DNA from: Lagopus muta
Lineage: Eukaryota > Chordata > Aves > Galliformes > Phasianidae
Direction of reading: 5' to 3'
NCBI RefSeq assembly: GCF_023343835.1
Contig: NC_064433.1
Span: 72,644,823-72,708,822 of the forward strand
Length of the DNA stretch: 64,000 nt
Made by a program: the position numbers and the translations under genes. Numbering within the stretch: the stretch's first letter is position 1; every line of letters begins with the position of its first letter. This document shows, piece after piece, positions 1 to 10,068 of the stretch. The notes beneath the pieces were generated by a model, which worked only from the letters and a program-made list of their open reading frames with translations, was not told where the DNA came from and did not search any database.

Positions 1-1269
1 CAAGCTGTTGCTATTTGTCTGGGATTACCCTGTATACAAAAGTCCAAGGCTCACTGCTAAGGCCTTCATGACAAACACATCTGGACTTGAAATACTTCAA
101 GGCCAGGCATGAGGATTGTGGATCCAAGGCTGTCTCATGAAGTAACAAAAACCTGGATAGAGAAACCACCTAATCTAAATTGTGCAAATAAATAAATGAA
201 TGAGGAAAAAAAAAAGTAGCCAACAAGAAACAAACCAAAACACTACTGCAAGAATAGGGCTATGTCTGGAAAACATAAACCCAATGGAGAACTGTGAGAA
301 TAAAGCAAATATCTTGAAAAACAACTGACACTTTAGAGGATACTACCAGTAGACTCTGCCAAACAGCATTCCTGATGACTGCTAGACATACAGCAGACCT
401 GCAAGCAGACAATGTTAGTGGAGCCCAAACTAAAGAACAAGTGTGCTATCATGCAAGGAACTTTGTACTCATCTTAGCTCTCCTGTCACCTTTTGCAAAT
501 TAAGCCTAGCTTCCTAAAACACAGCTTGTGCATGAACTCCCTACATTCTGAAGCATAACTGTTTTGGGAGCAGAGTACCACTGAACCCTTCAGCATGAGA
601 AAATATCAGCTTAAGTGGACTCAGTTTCTTGATTTTGGTGATTGCTGCAGTCATCTTTCTGATATATTTTAATCAGTTTAACAGATAAATTTAAAATAAG
701 CATTGGTTTTCTCTCAGACCTGACTACAGGCATTAGATGTGATGTTTCTTCAGCTGAGACGTTTCTGACATTTATTTTAACGCTTCTTTCCTGTAAAGTT
801 ATTAAAAATAAAAGTGCCTCTTCCTTACTACTTGAAATTCTTATCATTCTGGCAATGTGCTTAACAGCTAGCAACCTGCTTTCACAGCATCTCTTACATC
901 TTGGCAGGTACTACTGAAAATCCACCCCACAGTTATGATCTTGTCTCCCACTGTGAATTTGAGATTGGCATTTCACAAGGAAAAAACATTCATTTTCCAA
1001 TACTAAGAAATCCCTCAAATATTTATGTTCAGCTATTATTCTTAATAGAATAATCTACAACTTCAGCTCTCCTTTCCCATGATCCCAATAAACTGTACAG
1101 TACTACCATATAAGAAATTCACTTTATTACAAGAGCAAGAAAAAAAGATTTAATCATAGCATCAATTCCAAGACTTAAGAACTCTGCACACTTACACAAA
1201 AAAATTTTTACAGTTTACTTCAGAGGCTTCCAAAATTACCAATTTACTTTTTAGTGAATAGAGAAGCTT
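1..1269. other. Intergenic flank, no gene seen
   Basis: AT-rich sequence downstream of the minus-strand provirus. I see no convincing exon, RNA gene or recognisable repeat. Short open frames here lack any motif. From known synteny the next gene downstream of TIGAR would be FGF23, but nothing resembling an FGF exon is visible. Confidence 0.5.
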
Positions 1270-1800
1270 ACATCAAAAGTAGCAGTTGATTTGCAGAATC
1301 AGACTCTATAACCCAGAGTTAGGTTATAAAGCAGGCATGTTTATTCAATGAGACGTGTATCGTTGGGTATGTGGAGGATAATTCCTCCTAACACTTACAC
1401 CAAAAAGCAAGAGTGGTACAAATTTGTAAAGCAACCCTACGCATATTCAAAACATGTCCTGGGATTTAATTAGATATTCATTAATTTTCTGGAAACTCAT
1501 CTGCATGCTGCTTCTCCCCTTGATGTATGCGTGGTTCATAGCAGGGGTCATCTGGTGATTGTGGGGATGAAATTAGTTGTCTTCCTCTCTTTGAGTCTTC
1601 ATCTTTAGCCTAGTTTTGCTTTCAACTAACAGAAGTCAACTGGTTCCTGCTGACAATGCCTCAGCACTTCCTCCTGATATTTCCATTCTTTCCATTCAGT
1701 TTACCACACCACTCTGTCCCTTATCCTGTTTTCTCCAAATTCCTGCTTAGCTTGCACCCTAATACAATAGCTAATCAATAACCTGTCATTCCTTAATTCA
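1270..1800 (-). repeat. Candidate 3' LTR of the gammaretrovirus-like provirus
   Basis: Read on the minus strand, a polypurine tract (AAAAGGGGGGAA, 1802-1813) after the env remnant is followed by a TG-starting region with an AATAAA signal near 1340. This is where the 3' LTR of the provirus should be. The opposite end of the provirus carries unrelated LTR-like sequence, so the boundaries could not be confirmed by LTR-LTR comparison. The lower boundary is a guess. Confidence 0.4.
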
Positions 1801-1941
1801 ATTCCCCCCTTTTCTTTATCCTAGCAAATTCTTTTGCTAGATAACTCCATTACGGGAGAGTGAGGCCTTAAAATAGCTCTCACTTTCCACCTTCTATCTT
1901 AACTTATGCCTTTTCCATTCCTTATAACTGTTCCTGATGTT

Positions 1942-2995
1942 TTACAAAGCCATAATACACATCTCATTGCAACACACATTATGACAAGCAAAATGATTAA
2001 GATAATACAAATTACAAAGAGTTGCTTTAAACATGCAAAAATTAGGTAACCAACTGGTAAGCTTTTCCCACAACTCTTCCAGACCCTCTAATATAGGGCC
2101 AGTACCAATTCGTATCTGATTCATATTGTCCTTTATCTTTTCCAATTTCTTATGTATGGACTCTGAATGATCTGAAAGCTTAAAGTAACACACCCCACTA
2201 AAGTCTTCGTAACCATGCCCTGTGCAAGTAGTAAAAAAAATCAGTAGCAGCTCTGCTCTGTAGGACTGTGTGACGTACATTACCTACATCATATACTAAT
2301 CCTGTATTACTTACAGATGCGAGGTTCGGCTCCTTTGCTGTCCAACACGCTAACTTCTCTAAATCCTTAGCATTTTTTGAGGCAAGTATTGGAAGAAGGA
2401 GGGCTGTTATTACCCTAACAGGGTAATTCCAGAATGTAATTTGGCTGTTACATGTTTCTGTTAATTGATGCATGCTCCTACGTTGATCAATGCGGTCCCT
2501 CACCAGCCCAGATCGTGCTGTTTAAGAGATTCCTTATCCTGGGATATTCTTAATATGTGGAGATAGAGCGTGGCCTGGTATACCGATAAAGCCAACAGGT
2601 GGACCACTATCCCATACGTCGTTTGTTTCTACCTTGCGGGGGGGGCCTCTCTCAGATACATAGGTAAACAAGGAGTTGTTGCTCCATAGTTTCAGCTCAT
2701 CCTTGTTCCAGTATTTGGCCATTAGGGCTGCATTTGTTGCTCGTTAACCCCCAAAGTGAAAGCAACAGCTTCCATTCCCTATTTCCCTCCTGTTAGTGGA
2801 GTCGTGAACCACTGACCCCAGTAAGTCTAATTCTTCCGGGTTTGTATGGCTAACATTTAGACTACTGGCTATAACACCCATTCGTAGAGTGTTCTCTACC
2901 CCAGTATCTGCTTTGCATGCAGGGCAGGAAAGCGTGGATCCTGTTTTTATCCTTAACCTTTTGCACAGAATTGTGAGATTACCAGTTAATCCCAT
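1942..2995 (-). pseudogene. env: ERV envelope remnant (surface and transmembrane parts)
   Basis: Three overlapping broken frames cover the surface and transmembrane regions. The heptad-rich part of the transmembrane subunit is still readable (SDHSESIHKKLEKIKDNMNQ). It is preceded by LQSRAA, typical of the segment before the immunosuppressive and CX6CC region. The cysteine motif is degraded: the stretch reads YEDFSGVCY, with tyrosine where the first and last cysteines are expected. Frameshifts near 2200-2280 move the reading between frames. No intact fusion-competent protein is possible from this copy. Confidence 0.7.
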
Positions 2996-3121
2996 TCTGT
3001 CATTTACATAGTCCTGAAATACAGACCACTGAAAACCTTACGGTACCCCAATAGGGTATGTCTGGAAAGGATCAGATGCCATTTGCAATGCAAGACAGGA
3101 GTCTTGTTTAGTCTGATTTGC

Positions 3122-4470
3122 CTATGTTACCCACATATTGGTTTGAACATCTATAGTATGTAATGCTTGTGCTCCCCTTCTTACGAATATGCTCAATACC
3201 ATCACCACAAGTCCTTTGAAGTTCCTATTCATTTTGCAGTTTTTCAATACCACTCGAAGCAGACCTCTCTCTTCTGTGATCCACTGTGGTTGAACAGTCT
3301 TTTTCAAACGGGTGTGCTGTATCCACAGTACCACTCCTTCCACCTTAACCACTGTATCAGTCATCAGGAATACTTGATAAGATCCTTCCCAATTCGGCTG
3401 CAGAGGTGAATCTGATAGGGATTTAACATAAACATAGTTGCCAGGCAATATATCATGTACTGGTCCATCTCAGCCTTGTGCTCTGGTGCCAAACACCACT
3501 CTTTCAATTTTCTTTAATTGTTTTGTTAAGCTGATCAAATATTGGTTTATTGTTTCGTCCCCCACTTGCATGGAAATCTCTTCCTGTACAGCATATGGCT
3601 GCCCATAAAGAATCTCATACAGACTTCATTCGCTTGGGGTTTTGTTCGAATTCTTAAAAGTGCCCAGGACAATGCCTGTGGCCACGGAATCCAGGCCTCT
3701 TGACTGACTTTAACTATTTGCAGCTTGATCTGATGGTTCATCTTTTCCATCTGGCCACTCGATTGCAGCCTATAAGGTGTATGCAATTGCCAATCAATTC
3801 CCAATAAGGTGCTAATTTGGTGAACTACTTCAGCAATAAAATGTGGACCTTGATCTAATGAGATTACCCCCAGCACCCCAAAGCTTGGAATTATTTCTTG
3901 TAACAAAATTTTTGTTACTTCTCTAGCTTTATTCGTTTGGCAAGGGTATGCCTCAGGACATTCTGAAGAGGTGTCTGTTAGGACTAACACATATCTGTTA
4001 TATACCCCCTTTTCTTGGGAGTTCAGAAAAATCCATCTGTCATTGCTGTCCTGGATAATTTCCTCTTCCTATTTGCCCTAGCTGAATCTTACGACCTTTC
4101 CTAGGGTTATTTTGTAAACAGACTTCACACTGTTGGGTTACTTGCTTAACAGTAGTATACATATTCTGAGCTACCACTTGTTGGGTAAGGAATTTATATA
4201 ATGCTTCAGCTCCCCAATGGGTCTTCCTATGTTCTGTCATTACTAAGGCCCATAATATGGCTGTTGGTATAACTATCTTCCCTGGTGGTGTGACAGCCCA
4301 TCCCTCCTCTTTCACCTGCTCTTCTAGGTCATTTATTAAATTCCAATCCTCTTTGGAGTACCTTGGCTCACTGTCCACTTGGATTTTACCATCTGGGATC
4401 AAGGAGTCCTCCAACACCTCACCCTCTGCCACTTGTTTAGCTTCACAATCGGCCAATGTACTTCCTCTTT
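3122..4470 (-). pseudogene. pol: ERV integrase remnant (pol 3' part)
   Basis: The N-terminal zinc-binding part shows HRKTH (HX3H) and CEVC (CX2C) within 4040-4300. The catalytic core at 3547-3990 keeps the three acidic positions in context: Asp in LVLTDTSS, Asp in SLDQGPHF, Glu in GQMEKMN. The C-terminal barrel-like domain (PGNYVYVK, then a tryptophan-rich stretch) is at 3122-3448. The three parts lie in different frames separated by stops near 3450-3545 and 4000-4040. The sequence style is gammaretroviral. Confidence 0.85.
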
Positions 4471-4472
4471 CT

Positions 4473-5071
4473 TTAGGGTCGTTCCCCTTCTGATGTGACC
4501 AACAGTGCATAATTGCAACCTTTTCTGGCTGCTGTACTGCCTCTGAGCATCTCTTCAGCACGTCTGATCCCTTTTCCCTGAGCTGACAATAGTCCTTTTT
4601 CCTTCCATATAGCTCCATGAACATGGATGACACCAAAGACATATTTTGAATCAGTCCATATATTTATCCTTTTCCCCTTTGCCAATTCCAGAGCCCTGGT
4701 TAGAGCTATTATCTTGGCCTTCTGAGCTGAGGTATTTGGGGCAGGACTTCGGCTTCCACCACCCCATCAACAGTTGTCACCGCATAACCTGCTTTGCGAA
4801 TCCCTTGTCGGACAAAACTGCTCCCATCAGTATACCAGGAATCTTTGGCATCTTCCAGTGGTTCCTGCTTCAGGTCCAAATGGCTAGAATATACAGTTTC
4901 AACAGTCTCTAGACAGTCATGCGATATGGGCTCGCCCATATTTCCACTAAAGGCAGCTGGGTTAATAATGTTTGTTACTGTTATTTCCACAACATCTTGC
5001 TCCACTAAAACAGCTTGGTATTTTAAAAATGTCTGAGGGGAGAGACGATGTCCCCCTTTAGCCTCTAGCAC
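4473..5071 (-). pseudogene. pol: ERV RNase H remnant
   Basis: The frame at 4709-5071 contains YTDGSSFV, the first catalytic Asp of retroviral RNase H. The frame at 4473-4685 contains IWTDSKYVFGV, the later catalytic Asp region. A frameshift lies between them near 4690-4710. The order RT then RNase H then integrase is as in gammaretroviral pol. Confidence 0.8.
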
Positions 5072-5123
5072 TGTGAAGACTGTGTGATACCAATACAGTT
5101 ATCTTCTATCCTATCATAAATTT

Positions 5124-6268
5124 TCATGCTTCCTGAATGTTAATTAACAAAGCTGCAACAGCCCTTAGACATCCAGGCCAACTTCTGCTCACTTCATCAA
5201 GCTGTTTAGAAAGGTATGCCACTGCCCTCCAATATGGAGGGCAACTTTGTGCTAACACGCTCAGTGCCATTCCCTGTTTCTCATGAGAGAGCAGTAAGAA
5301 GAGCTTAGTGACATCTGGGAATCCCAAGGCAGAGGCTTTCATCAGTTCCTGTTTCAGCAGCTGGAATGCCCTCCTGGCCCCCCCATCCCAGGTTAAATCC
5401 TTTGAGCTGAACTTTAACATTGTGTAAAGAGGTTTTACTATCATTCTATAGTTGGGGATCCATAAGCAGCACCACTCCTGTCATTCCAAGGAACACTGGA
5501 AGTTCTTTAGGAATGCGTGGCTCAGGAGTCTGGCAAATCGCTTCCTTTCATGCTGTCCCAAGTATCCGCATCCCTGCAGCAATTTCGTACCCAAATATGT
5601 TACTTGTTGCTGAGCCATCTGCGCTTTTTGTGGAGAGACTCAGTACCCGTTAAGTCCAAGAAAGTTTAGAAGCTAATCATCCATTCTAGGCACTCTTCTT
5701 TTGTTTCTGTGGCTATAGAGAAGTCATCCACATATTGTAATAAGACTCCTTCAGCGTATGGATGTTCCCACTGTTCCTAATCCCTGATTCCCAAATATCG
5801 TAGGACTATTCTTAAATCCTTGTGGGAGTACAGTCCAAATAAGCTGCAACTTTCATCCCGTGCTGGGGTTTTCCCATTGAAAAGCAAATAATTGATGATT
5901 TTCTGCGGCCAGAGGCAGGCAAAAGAAGGCATCCTTAAATCCAACATGGTAAATCATATTAACTCAGTGGACAGCTTGGTGAGTAAGGTATACAGATTGG
6001 CTACTAAAGGACACAAATTATCTACCACCTTTTTTTTATTGCCCTCAAATCCTGTACCACCCGATAGCTCCCATCTGGTTTCTTCACCGTTAATATTGGG
6101 TTGTTAAACTCTGTTAAACTCACATTCCCTCAACAGACCATGTTTCATGAATCAGTCAATTATTGGTTGTATTCCCTCCCTATCTTCTGCCCTTAAGGGA
6201 TATTGCCTAATTCTCAGGGACTGACTGCCTTGTCTGATTTTTATTATCACAGGAGATGCATTCTTTGC
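5124..6268 (-). pseudogene. pol: ERV reverse transcriptase remnant
   Basis: The RT begins right at the edge of the inserted element, with a frame reading NASPVIIKIRQG and then IRQYPL, as at the N-terminus of gammaretroviral RT. The YVDD polymerase signature is intact at 5723-5734. The connection domain runs through 5124-5444. Stops and frameshifts occur at about 6150, 5650 and 5450. The sequence upstream in pol is displaced to 8999 and beyond by the younger element. Confidence 0.85.
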
Positions 6269-6758
6269 TGTCATGGTTCTATGTTTCTTGTTTGTTTGTT
6301 TGTTTTTACTTTGGGTTTCAGTATTCCACATCAAAACATCATGTAGTGTACGGGGTATTAAAGTGTTAATGCCCAATCCCAGGTACCTATCCCTGTACAT
6401 TACCAAAGTCACAGGGTCTGGCCCTTCCGGGTGGGGGGGCGCTCTCTTGCTGCCTTGCAGTGGGTGCTGGAGGGTGCTTTCCTAGCCGTTCCAAGCTTTT
6501 CAGGTTTGACTCGGTTCCAGGAACTCTCTCTCTCTCATCTTGTCTGATTTATTAATCTCAATTTCAATTAAATTGTATATATTGTGTTATCTTGTATTCC
6601 AATATTATAGTAAAATAAGTTTTCCTCCATAGATTGTTGCCGCTGCTCTTTTCCTCCCTTCCTTCCTCCCCATTTTTGTGGGACTGGGGTGGGGGCGGGA
6701 GGGCAGAGGCCTGTCGCCCCTGTCACGGACATAGATTGATCTGGTCAACTCTGTGACA
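6269..6758 (+). repeat. 5' LTR of the young element
   Basis: 490 bp, beginning TGTCATGG and ending CTGTGACA. It carries a (TTTG)n run near its start, a G-rich block near 6430, a CT run near 6520, and an AT-rich TATATA-containing stretch near 6575. It differs from the 3' LTR at 8 positions plus one 2-bp CT indel, about 1.6%. Because LTRs are identical at insertion, this points to insertion within a few million years under usual avian neutral rates. Confidence 0.93.
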
Positions 6759-6765
6759 GATTTTT

Positions 6766-6783
6766 TGGCACCCAACGTGGGGC
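6766..6783 (+). other. Primer binding site, tRNA-Lys(1,2) type
   Basis: TGGCACCCAACGTGGGGC starts 7 bp after the LTR end. It matches the tRNA-Lys1,2 primer site used by several betaretroviruses and lentiviruses at 17 of 18 positions (A for G at position 5). This supports a betaretrovirus-like (ERVK-type) source for the element. Confidence 0.85.
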
Positions 6784-7003
6784 TCGAGCTGCTTTTTAGC
6801 TGTTAGAACGAATCTCTTTTTCTCTCTGCTCTTAGAGAGCTTCGTTAGGGAGCATTATCAGTAGTTCAAGTTTCTGTGCTGGAAAACCTGACCTTGAAAG
6901 ATTAGGCGTACTGCCAGTGTTCTGGGATATTTGTAAACTTTGAGCACTACTTCGTCTGGGTAGTGCCTTTTTTTTTCTTTTTTTTTTCCCTGCTCTTGTT
7001 AGC

Positions 7004-7030
7004 TTCAATTCATTAACCCCTTTTTAGCAG
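7004..7030 (+). promoter_or_regulatory. Possible splice acceptor upstream of the element's ORF
   Basis: The leader (6784-7039) contains long pyrimidine tracts followed by TTAG near 7000 and by CCCCTTTTTAGCAG at 7017-7030, ten bases before the ORF start. It looks like a 3' splice site that could bring the ORF close to a capped leader. The ATG context is weak (C at -3, A at +4). No matching donor was assigned. Confidence 0.35.
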
Positions 7031-7039
7031 GCACCTCTG

Positions 7040-8044
7040 ATGAACCCACTCGTTATCGTGGGGGCGCTGTGTAAAGGATTTAAAGCAATGGTGTTACTCA
7101 CAACCTACTGGCCAATAATCCATCTTGCACTTACGTGTGTTGGAATTGCATCCGTATATAGCTACCTAAGGGCACTGATGGAGACACCTATGTTTTACCT
7201 ACTTGCAATGTGGTATGATTTGAATTTTGACATTTACATCCCGGAAGGAATGGCTGATTTCACAAACAACTACATCCCAGAAGGAATGGCTAATTTCACA
7301 AACAGCTACATCCCAAATGGAATAGCTAATTTTACAAACAACACGATGTTCAGACCAGTCTCCGGGTTTTCTTTTCGGTTTGTCAAACGTTTTTTGAATC
7401 CTGAATTAATAGTCATGTTGGTGTGCGTGTCATCAATTCTCCTGAATGTATTCCAATTCATTTGTAATAAGGGGAAGGAGTCTTCTCCAAAACTAGAGAA
7501 TGATGACTGGCAGGGGAAATGGAGAGGTTTAGGAAAGGTCATAGAAGCATGGGGACCCGCAGTGTCATGGGATTTTACTCTTGAACACCTGTGGGATCCT
7601 GAGAAACTAAGCCAGTATTTGAATCAGGCACTATGCGGCTTACATAAATCTAGGGAGGTACAACTTATTTGGGGTTTGGCTTGTGCTTACCGTGCCCTAT
7701 ATAATACCATTTTGGAGAGAGAGAGTTTCCGAGCTGAGGTTCAAGCCAAAGGGGAAAATCCCCAAGTCAAATCTAATCAATCACAGGAGACACCAGTAAC
7801 AATACCGGTTGCTCCTGTGGAGGGCAAGAAATGGAAACGAGTGTCTTCACGTCTTGAACGAAAAAGAGAAGAAGAGGAGAAGGAGGTGGAGGAAGATCCA
7901 GGCGAGGGGCCCTCCTCAGAACCACCACCATCGCGAAAGGCAAAAGGGAAAACTAAGAGACGTGCAGAAGAGAGTGATGAAGAGGAAGTCTCTATTACTA
8001 CTCACCAGCCTCTGGTAAAATTGAACGATACAATGGATTGTTAA
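7040..8044 (+). CDS. 334-aa membrane/nuclear-type ORF of the young LTR element (ENS-1/ERNI-like candidate)
   Basis: Intact 334-codon frame, the only long ORF of the element. Residues 17-43 form a hydrophobic segment. Residues 66-101 are three 12-residue repeats (YIPEGMADFTNN type) with Asn-X-Thr sequons. Residues 121-142 form a second hydrophobic segment. A Trp-rich helical region follows (about 155-235). The tail (about 264-318) is strongly charged, with KKWKR, KGKTKRR and acidic runs that could act as nuclear signals. The last residues contain PLVKL (324-328), a PxVxL HP1-chromoshadow-binding pattern. ENS-1/ERNI is reported to act with HP1-gamma, which fits, but identity is inferred. The final 18 or so codons overlap integrase sequence in another frame. 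The function of the N-terminal part is unknown to me. Confidence 0.75.
   Translation: MNPLVIVGALCKGFKAMVLLTTYWPIIHLALTCVGIASVYSYLRALMETPMFYLLAMWYDLNFDIYIPEGMADFTNNYIPEGMANFTNSYIPNGIANFTNNTMFRPVSGFSFRFVKRFLNPELIVMLVCVSSILLNVFQFICNKGKESSPKLENDDWQGKWRGLGKVIEAWGPAVSWDFTLEHLWDPEKLSQYLNQALCGLHKSREVQLIWGLACAYRALYNTILERESFRAEVQAKGENPQVKSNQSQETPVTIPVAPVEGKKWKRVSSRLERKREEEEKEVEEDPGEGPSSEPPPSRKAKGKTKRRAEESDEEEVSITTHQPLVKLNDTMDC
7235..7342 (+). repeat. Three tandem 36-bp coding repeats
   Basis: Three in-frame 36-bp units at 7235-7270, 7271-7306 and 7307-7342 encode YIPEGMADFTNN, YIPEGMANFTNS and YIPNGIANFTNN. Units 1 and 2 are closest; unit 3 has diverged more. Units 2 and 3 contain NFT sequons, and NNT follows at the end, so the segment could be glycosylated if it is luminal. 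Confidence 0.9.
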
Positions 8045-8385
8045 AAACGATGCTAAAAGCACTGGGTGGCGGAACATTTAAGCACTGGGAGAAGCATTTG
8101 GCAGAAGCCACCTGGTTGGTCAATACCAGAGGATCTATCAATCGTGATGGTCCTAACCAATCCAGTTCCCTACATACCATAGAGGGAGATAAAGTCCCCG
8201 TTGTACATGTAAAGAACATGTTAGGAAAGGCAGTTTGGGTTCTTCCAGCTTCTGGAAAGGGCAAACCTCTCCATGGTACAGTTTTTGCCCAGGGACCAGG
8301 ATGCACTTGGTGGGTAATGCAAAAGAATGGGGATGTCCAGTGTGTACCACAGGGAAACTTGATGCCGGGGGAGTGCAGTTACTAA
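7981..8385 (+). pseudogene. pol: C-terminal integrase remnant of the young element
   Basis: This frame is offset from the 334-aa ORF and open from 7981. From 7996 it reads as the end of a retroviral integrase: YYSPASGKIERYNGLLK, where the Glu of KIER is the third catalytic acid position. The C-terminal domain follows (EATWLVNTRGS, then VHVKNMLGKAVWV), ending at a stop at 8383-8385. The catalytic core upstream is absent, so it cannot be an active enzyme. The style is alpha/betaretroviral, unlike the gammaretroviral integrase of the surrounding provirus. It overlaps the last 64 bases of the 334-aa ORF. Confidence 0.8.
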
Positions 8386-8387
8386 CT

Positions 8388-8475
8388 CTATGTATATATA
8401 TGTATATATATAGCCATGTGTGTGTAATGCATTGTAATCATTTTTTGTTTGTACATATGTATATATATTTTAAGC
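8388..8475. repeat. (TA)n / TATGTA low-complexity stretch
   Basis: TATATATATG-type runs at 8391-8411 and 8452-8470 lie between the integrase stop and the polypurine tract of the young element. This is ordinary microsatellite-like sequence. Confidence 0.7.
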
Positions 8476-8490
8476 ATGATGTAATCATGT

Positions 8491-8506
8491 AGAATAAGGG
8501 GTGGAA
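8491..8506 (+). other. Polypurine tract before the 3' LTR
   Basis: AGAATAAGGGGTGGAA abuts the TG that starts the 3' LTR. This is the expected plus-strand priming site of an LTR retroelement. Confidence 0.8.
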
Positions 8507-8998
8507 TGTCATGGTTCTATGTTTCTTGTTTGTTTGTTTGTTTTTACTTTGGGTTTCAGTATTCCACATCAAAACATCATGTAGTGTACGGGGTATTAAA
8601 GTGTTAATGCCCAATCCCAGGTACCTATCCCTGTACATTACCGAAGTCACGGGGTCTGGCCCTTCCGGGTGGGGGGGCGCTCTCTTGCTGCCTGGCAGTG
8701 GGTGCTGGAGGGTGCTTTCCTAGCTGTTCCAAGCTTTTCAGGTTTGACTCGGTTCCAGGAACTCTCTCTCTCTCTCATCTTGTCTGATTTATTAATCTCA
8801 ATTTCAATTAAATTGTATATATTGTGTTATCTTGTATTCCAATATTATAGTAAAATAAGTTTTCCTCCATAGATTGTTGCCGCTGCTCTTTTCCTCCCTT
8901 CCTTCCTCCCCATTTTTGTGGGACTGGAGTGGGGGGGGGAGGGCAGAGGCCTGACGCCCCTGTCACGGGCATAGATTGATCTGGTCAACTCTGTGACA
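8507..8998 (+). repeat. 3' LTR of the young element
   Basis: 492 bp, starting TGTCATGG and ending CTGTGACA. It aligns over its whole length with 6269-6758 with 8 substitutions and a 2-bp CT expansion. The flank beyond it returns to the minus-strand provirus (region between protease and RT). Confidence 0.93.
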
Positions 8999-9151
8999 GA
9001 GTGACTCAGCCTGGAGTTTCAGCTTCCCACACTCCCAGATAAACCTAATTCCTTACTTCCTCTGGAATGCCTATAAGTACCGATGTGGTTATTAAGGCCA
9101 GGCTAAGCAGCTCTATCCTTGGTTCTTCCTTTAAGCTTTATATTCCCTTCT

Positions 9152-9440
9152 TCAAATTTTTTTCTGCTTCTTCAAACTTATTTCTGCTCCCAACTGCTCC
9201 AGTAAGTCTCTTCCTAAGAGAGATTTCGGTGAATTTGGCATGTACAAGAATCTATGTATTCTCACCTGTTTTCTCAATTTGAACTTCAGTGGTTTAGAAA
9301 AATATGCCTGTTCTGGTTGACCTGTAGCGCCCCTTACCGTTAAATTTTCACTTAGTGGTATCAGAAATTCATTTAAAATCAAATAAGTACCCTTCATATC
9401 TACTAGAAACTCTATACTTCATTGCTTGTCCCCTAGCTTA
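9152..9440 (-). pseudogene. pro: ERV protease remnant
   Basis: The flap-distal part and the conserved LLGRDLLEQLGAE end of gammaretroviral protease are readable at 9160-9230. The catalytic D-T/S-G triplet is gone: the expected position reads VDMKG near 9395, and a stop precedes it. The 150 bases between this frame and the young element (8999-9151) still read, with stops, as the protease-RT spacer. Confidence 0.75.
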
Positions 9441-9547
9441 ACTCTAACAAAGGGTAGGGTAGATTCCCCAGGTCTCCATCATTCACTCTCCACAGTCGCT
9501 TGCATCCTAACCCAAGTGTCTCTTCTTCCTTGTCGATTTCTCTGTGG

Positions 9548-10060
9548 GCACTCACTCTTCCAGTGTCCCCTCTTCCTACAAATCATGCATTGGTTTCTCT
9601 CAAGAGGCTTCCCTAATGTTCTTAGCCCCGTCCCCTGTATAGCTGCTACCAACACCCTTCTCTCCTCTTCTTTTTCCCCTCCTCTCAGTTGCTAAACGCC
9701 CTCAATGCTTCTTCTAGCAAGCTTTCCAAATTTCATGCATCAAGATCCTTCATTTTTTGCAGCTTCCTTCTTATGTCCCCAGCTGACTGCCCAATAAATA
9801 ATGATATGAGCTGTTGAACACCTAATTACAACCCCAGATCTAATGAAGTATGCTTTCTCATGGTGCCTCTTAATTTGTCCAGGAATTCTGAGGGAGCTTC
9901 CTTTTGTCCCTGCCTAATAGCATACAATACTGACCAGTTAACTGGTTTGGGGATTGCCCTTTCCATCCCTTTCACAACCCATTCCCTATATGTAATCAAA
10001 CGATCCCTCTCTGCTCCCCTATCATGGTCCCACTCCTGCCTCATGAGACACTGGTTCTCA
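9548..10060 (-). pseudogene. gag: ERV gag remnant: capsid C-terminal part and CCHC zinc knuckle
   Basis: The frame at 9826-10044 is capsid-like (DRLITYREWVVKGMERA, then EAPSEFLDKLRGTMRKH), as in the C-terminal domain of gammaretroviral capsid. A nucleocapsid zinc knuckle, CMICRKRGHWKSEC (CX2CX4HX4C), is at 9548-9589. The single knuckle is typical of gammaretroviruses. Matrix and the N-terminal capsid are missing; the sequence changes to dUTPase-like at about 10070. Confidence 0.75.
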
Positions 10061-10068
10061 GAGGTGGC

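Larger units (their letters stand above)
6269..8998 (+). mobile_element. Young single-ORF LTR retroelement (ENS-1/ERNI-like architecture)
   Basis: A 2,730-bp element with both LTRs, bounded by TGTCA...TGACA inverted ends. It has a Lys-type primer binding site just after the 5' LTR, one long ORF, the end of an integrase in another frame, and a polypurine tract before the 3' LTR. It has no gag, protease, RT or env and must be mobilised in trans. The plan (one host-like ORF between LTRs, remnant pol at the end) matches the galliform ENS-1/ERNI (Soprano) group expressed in early chick embryos. That link is inferred from layout, not from a sequence search. No target-site duplication is visible: the left flank ends CTTTGC and the right flank starts GAGTGA. 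Confidence 0.8.

Noticed and set aside
3167-4912. Plus-strand open frames across the integrase and RNase H regions
   Set aside because: They are complements of the retroviral pol frames and have no motifs of their own.
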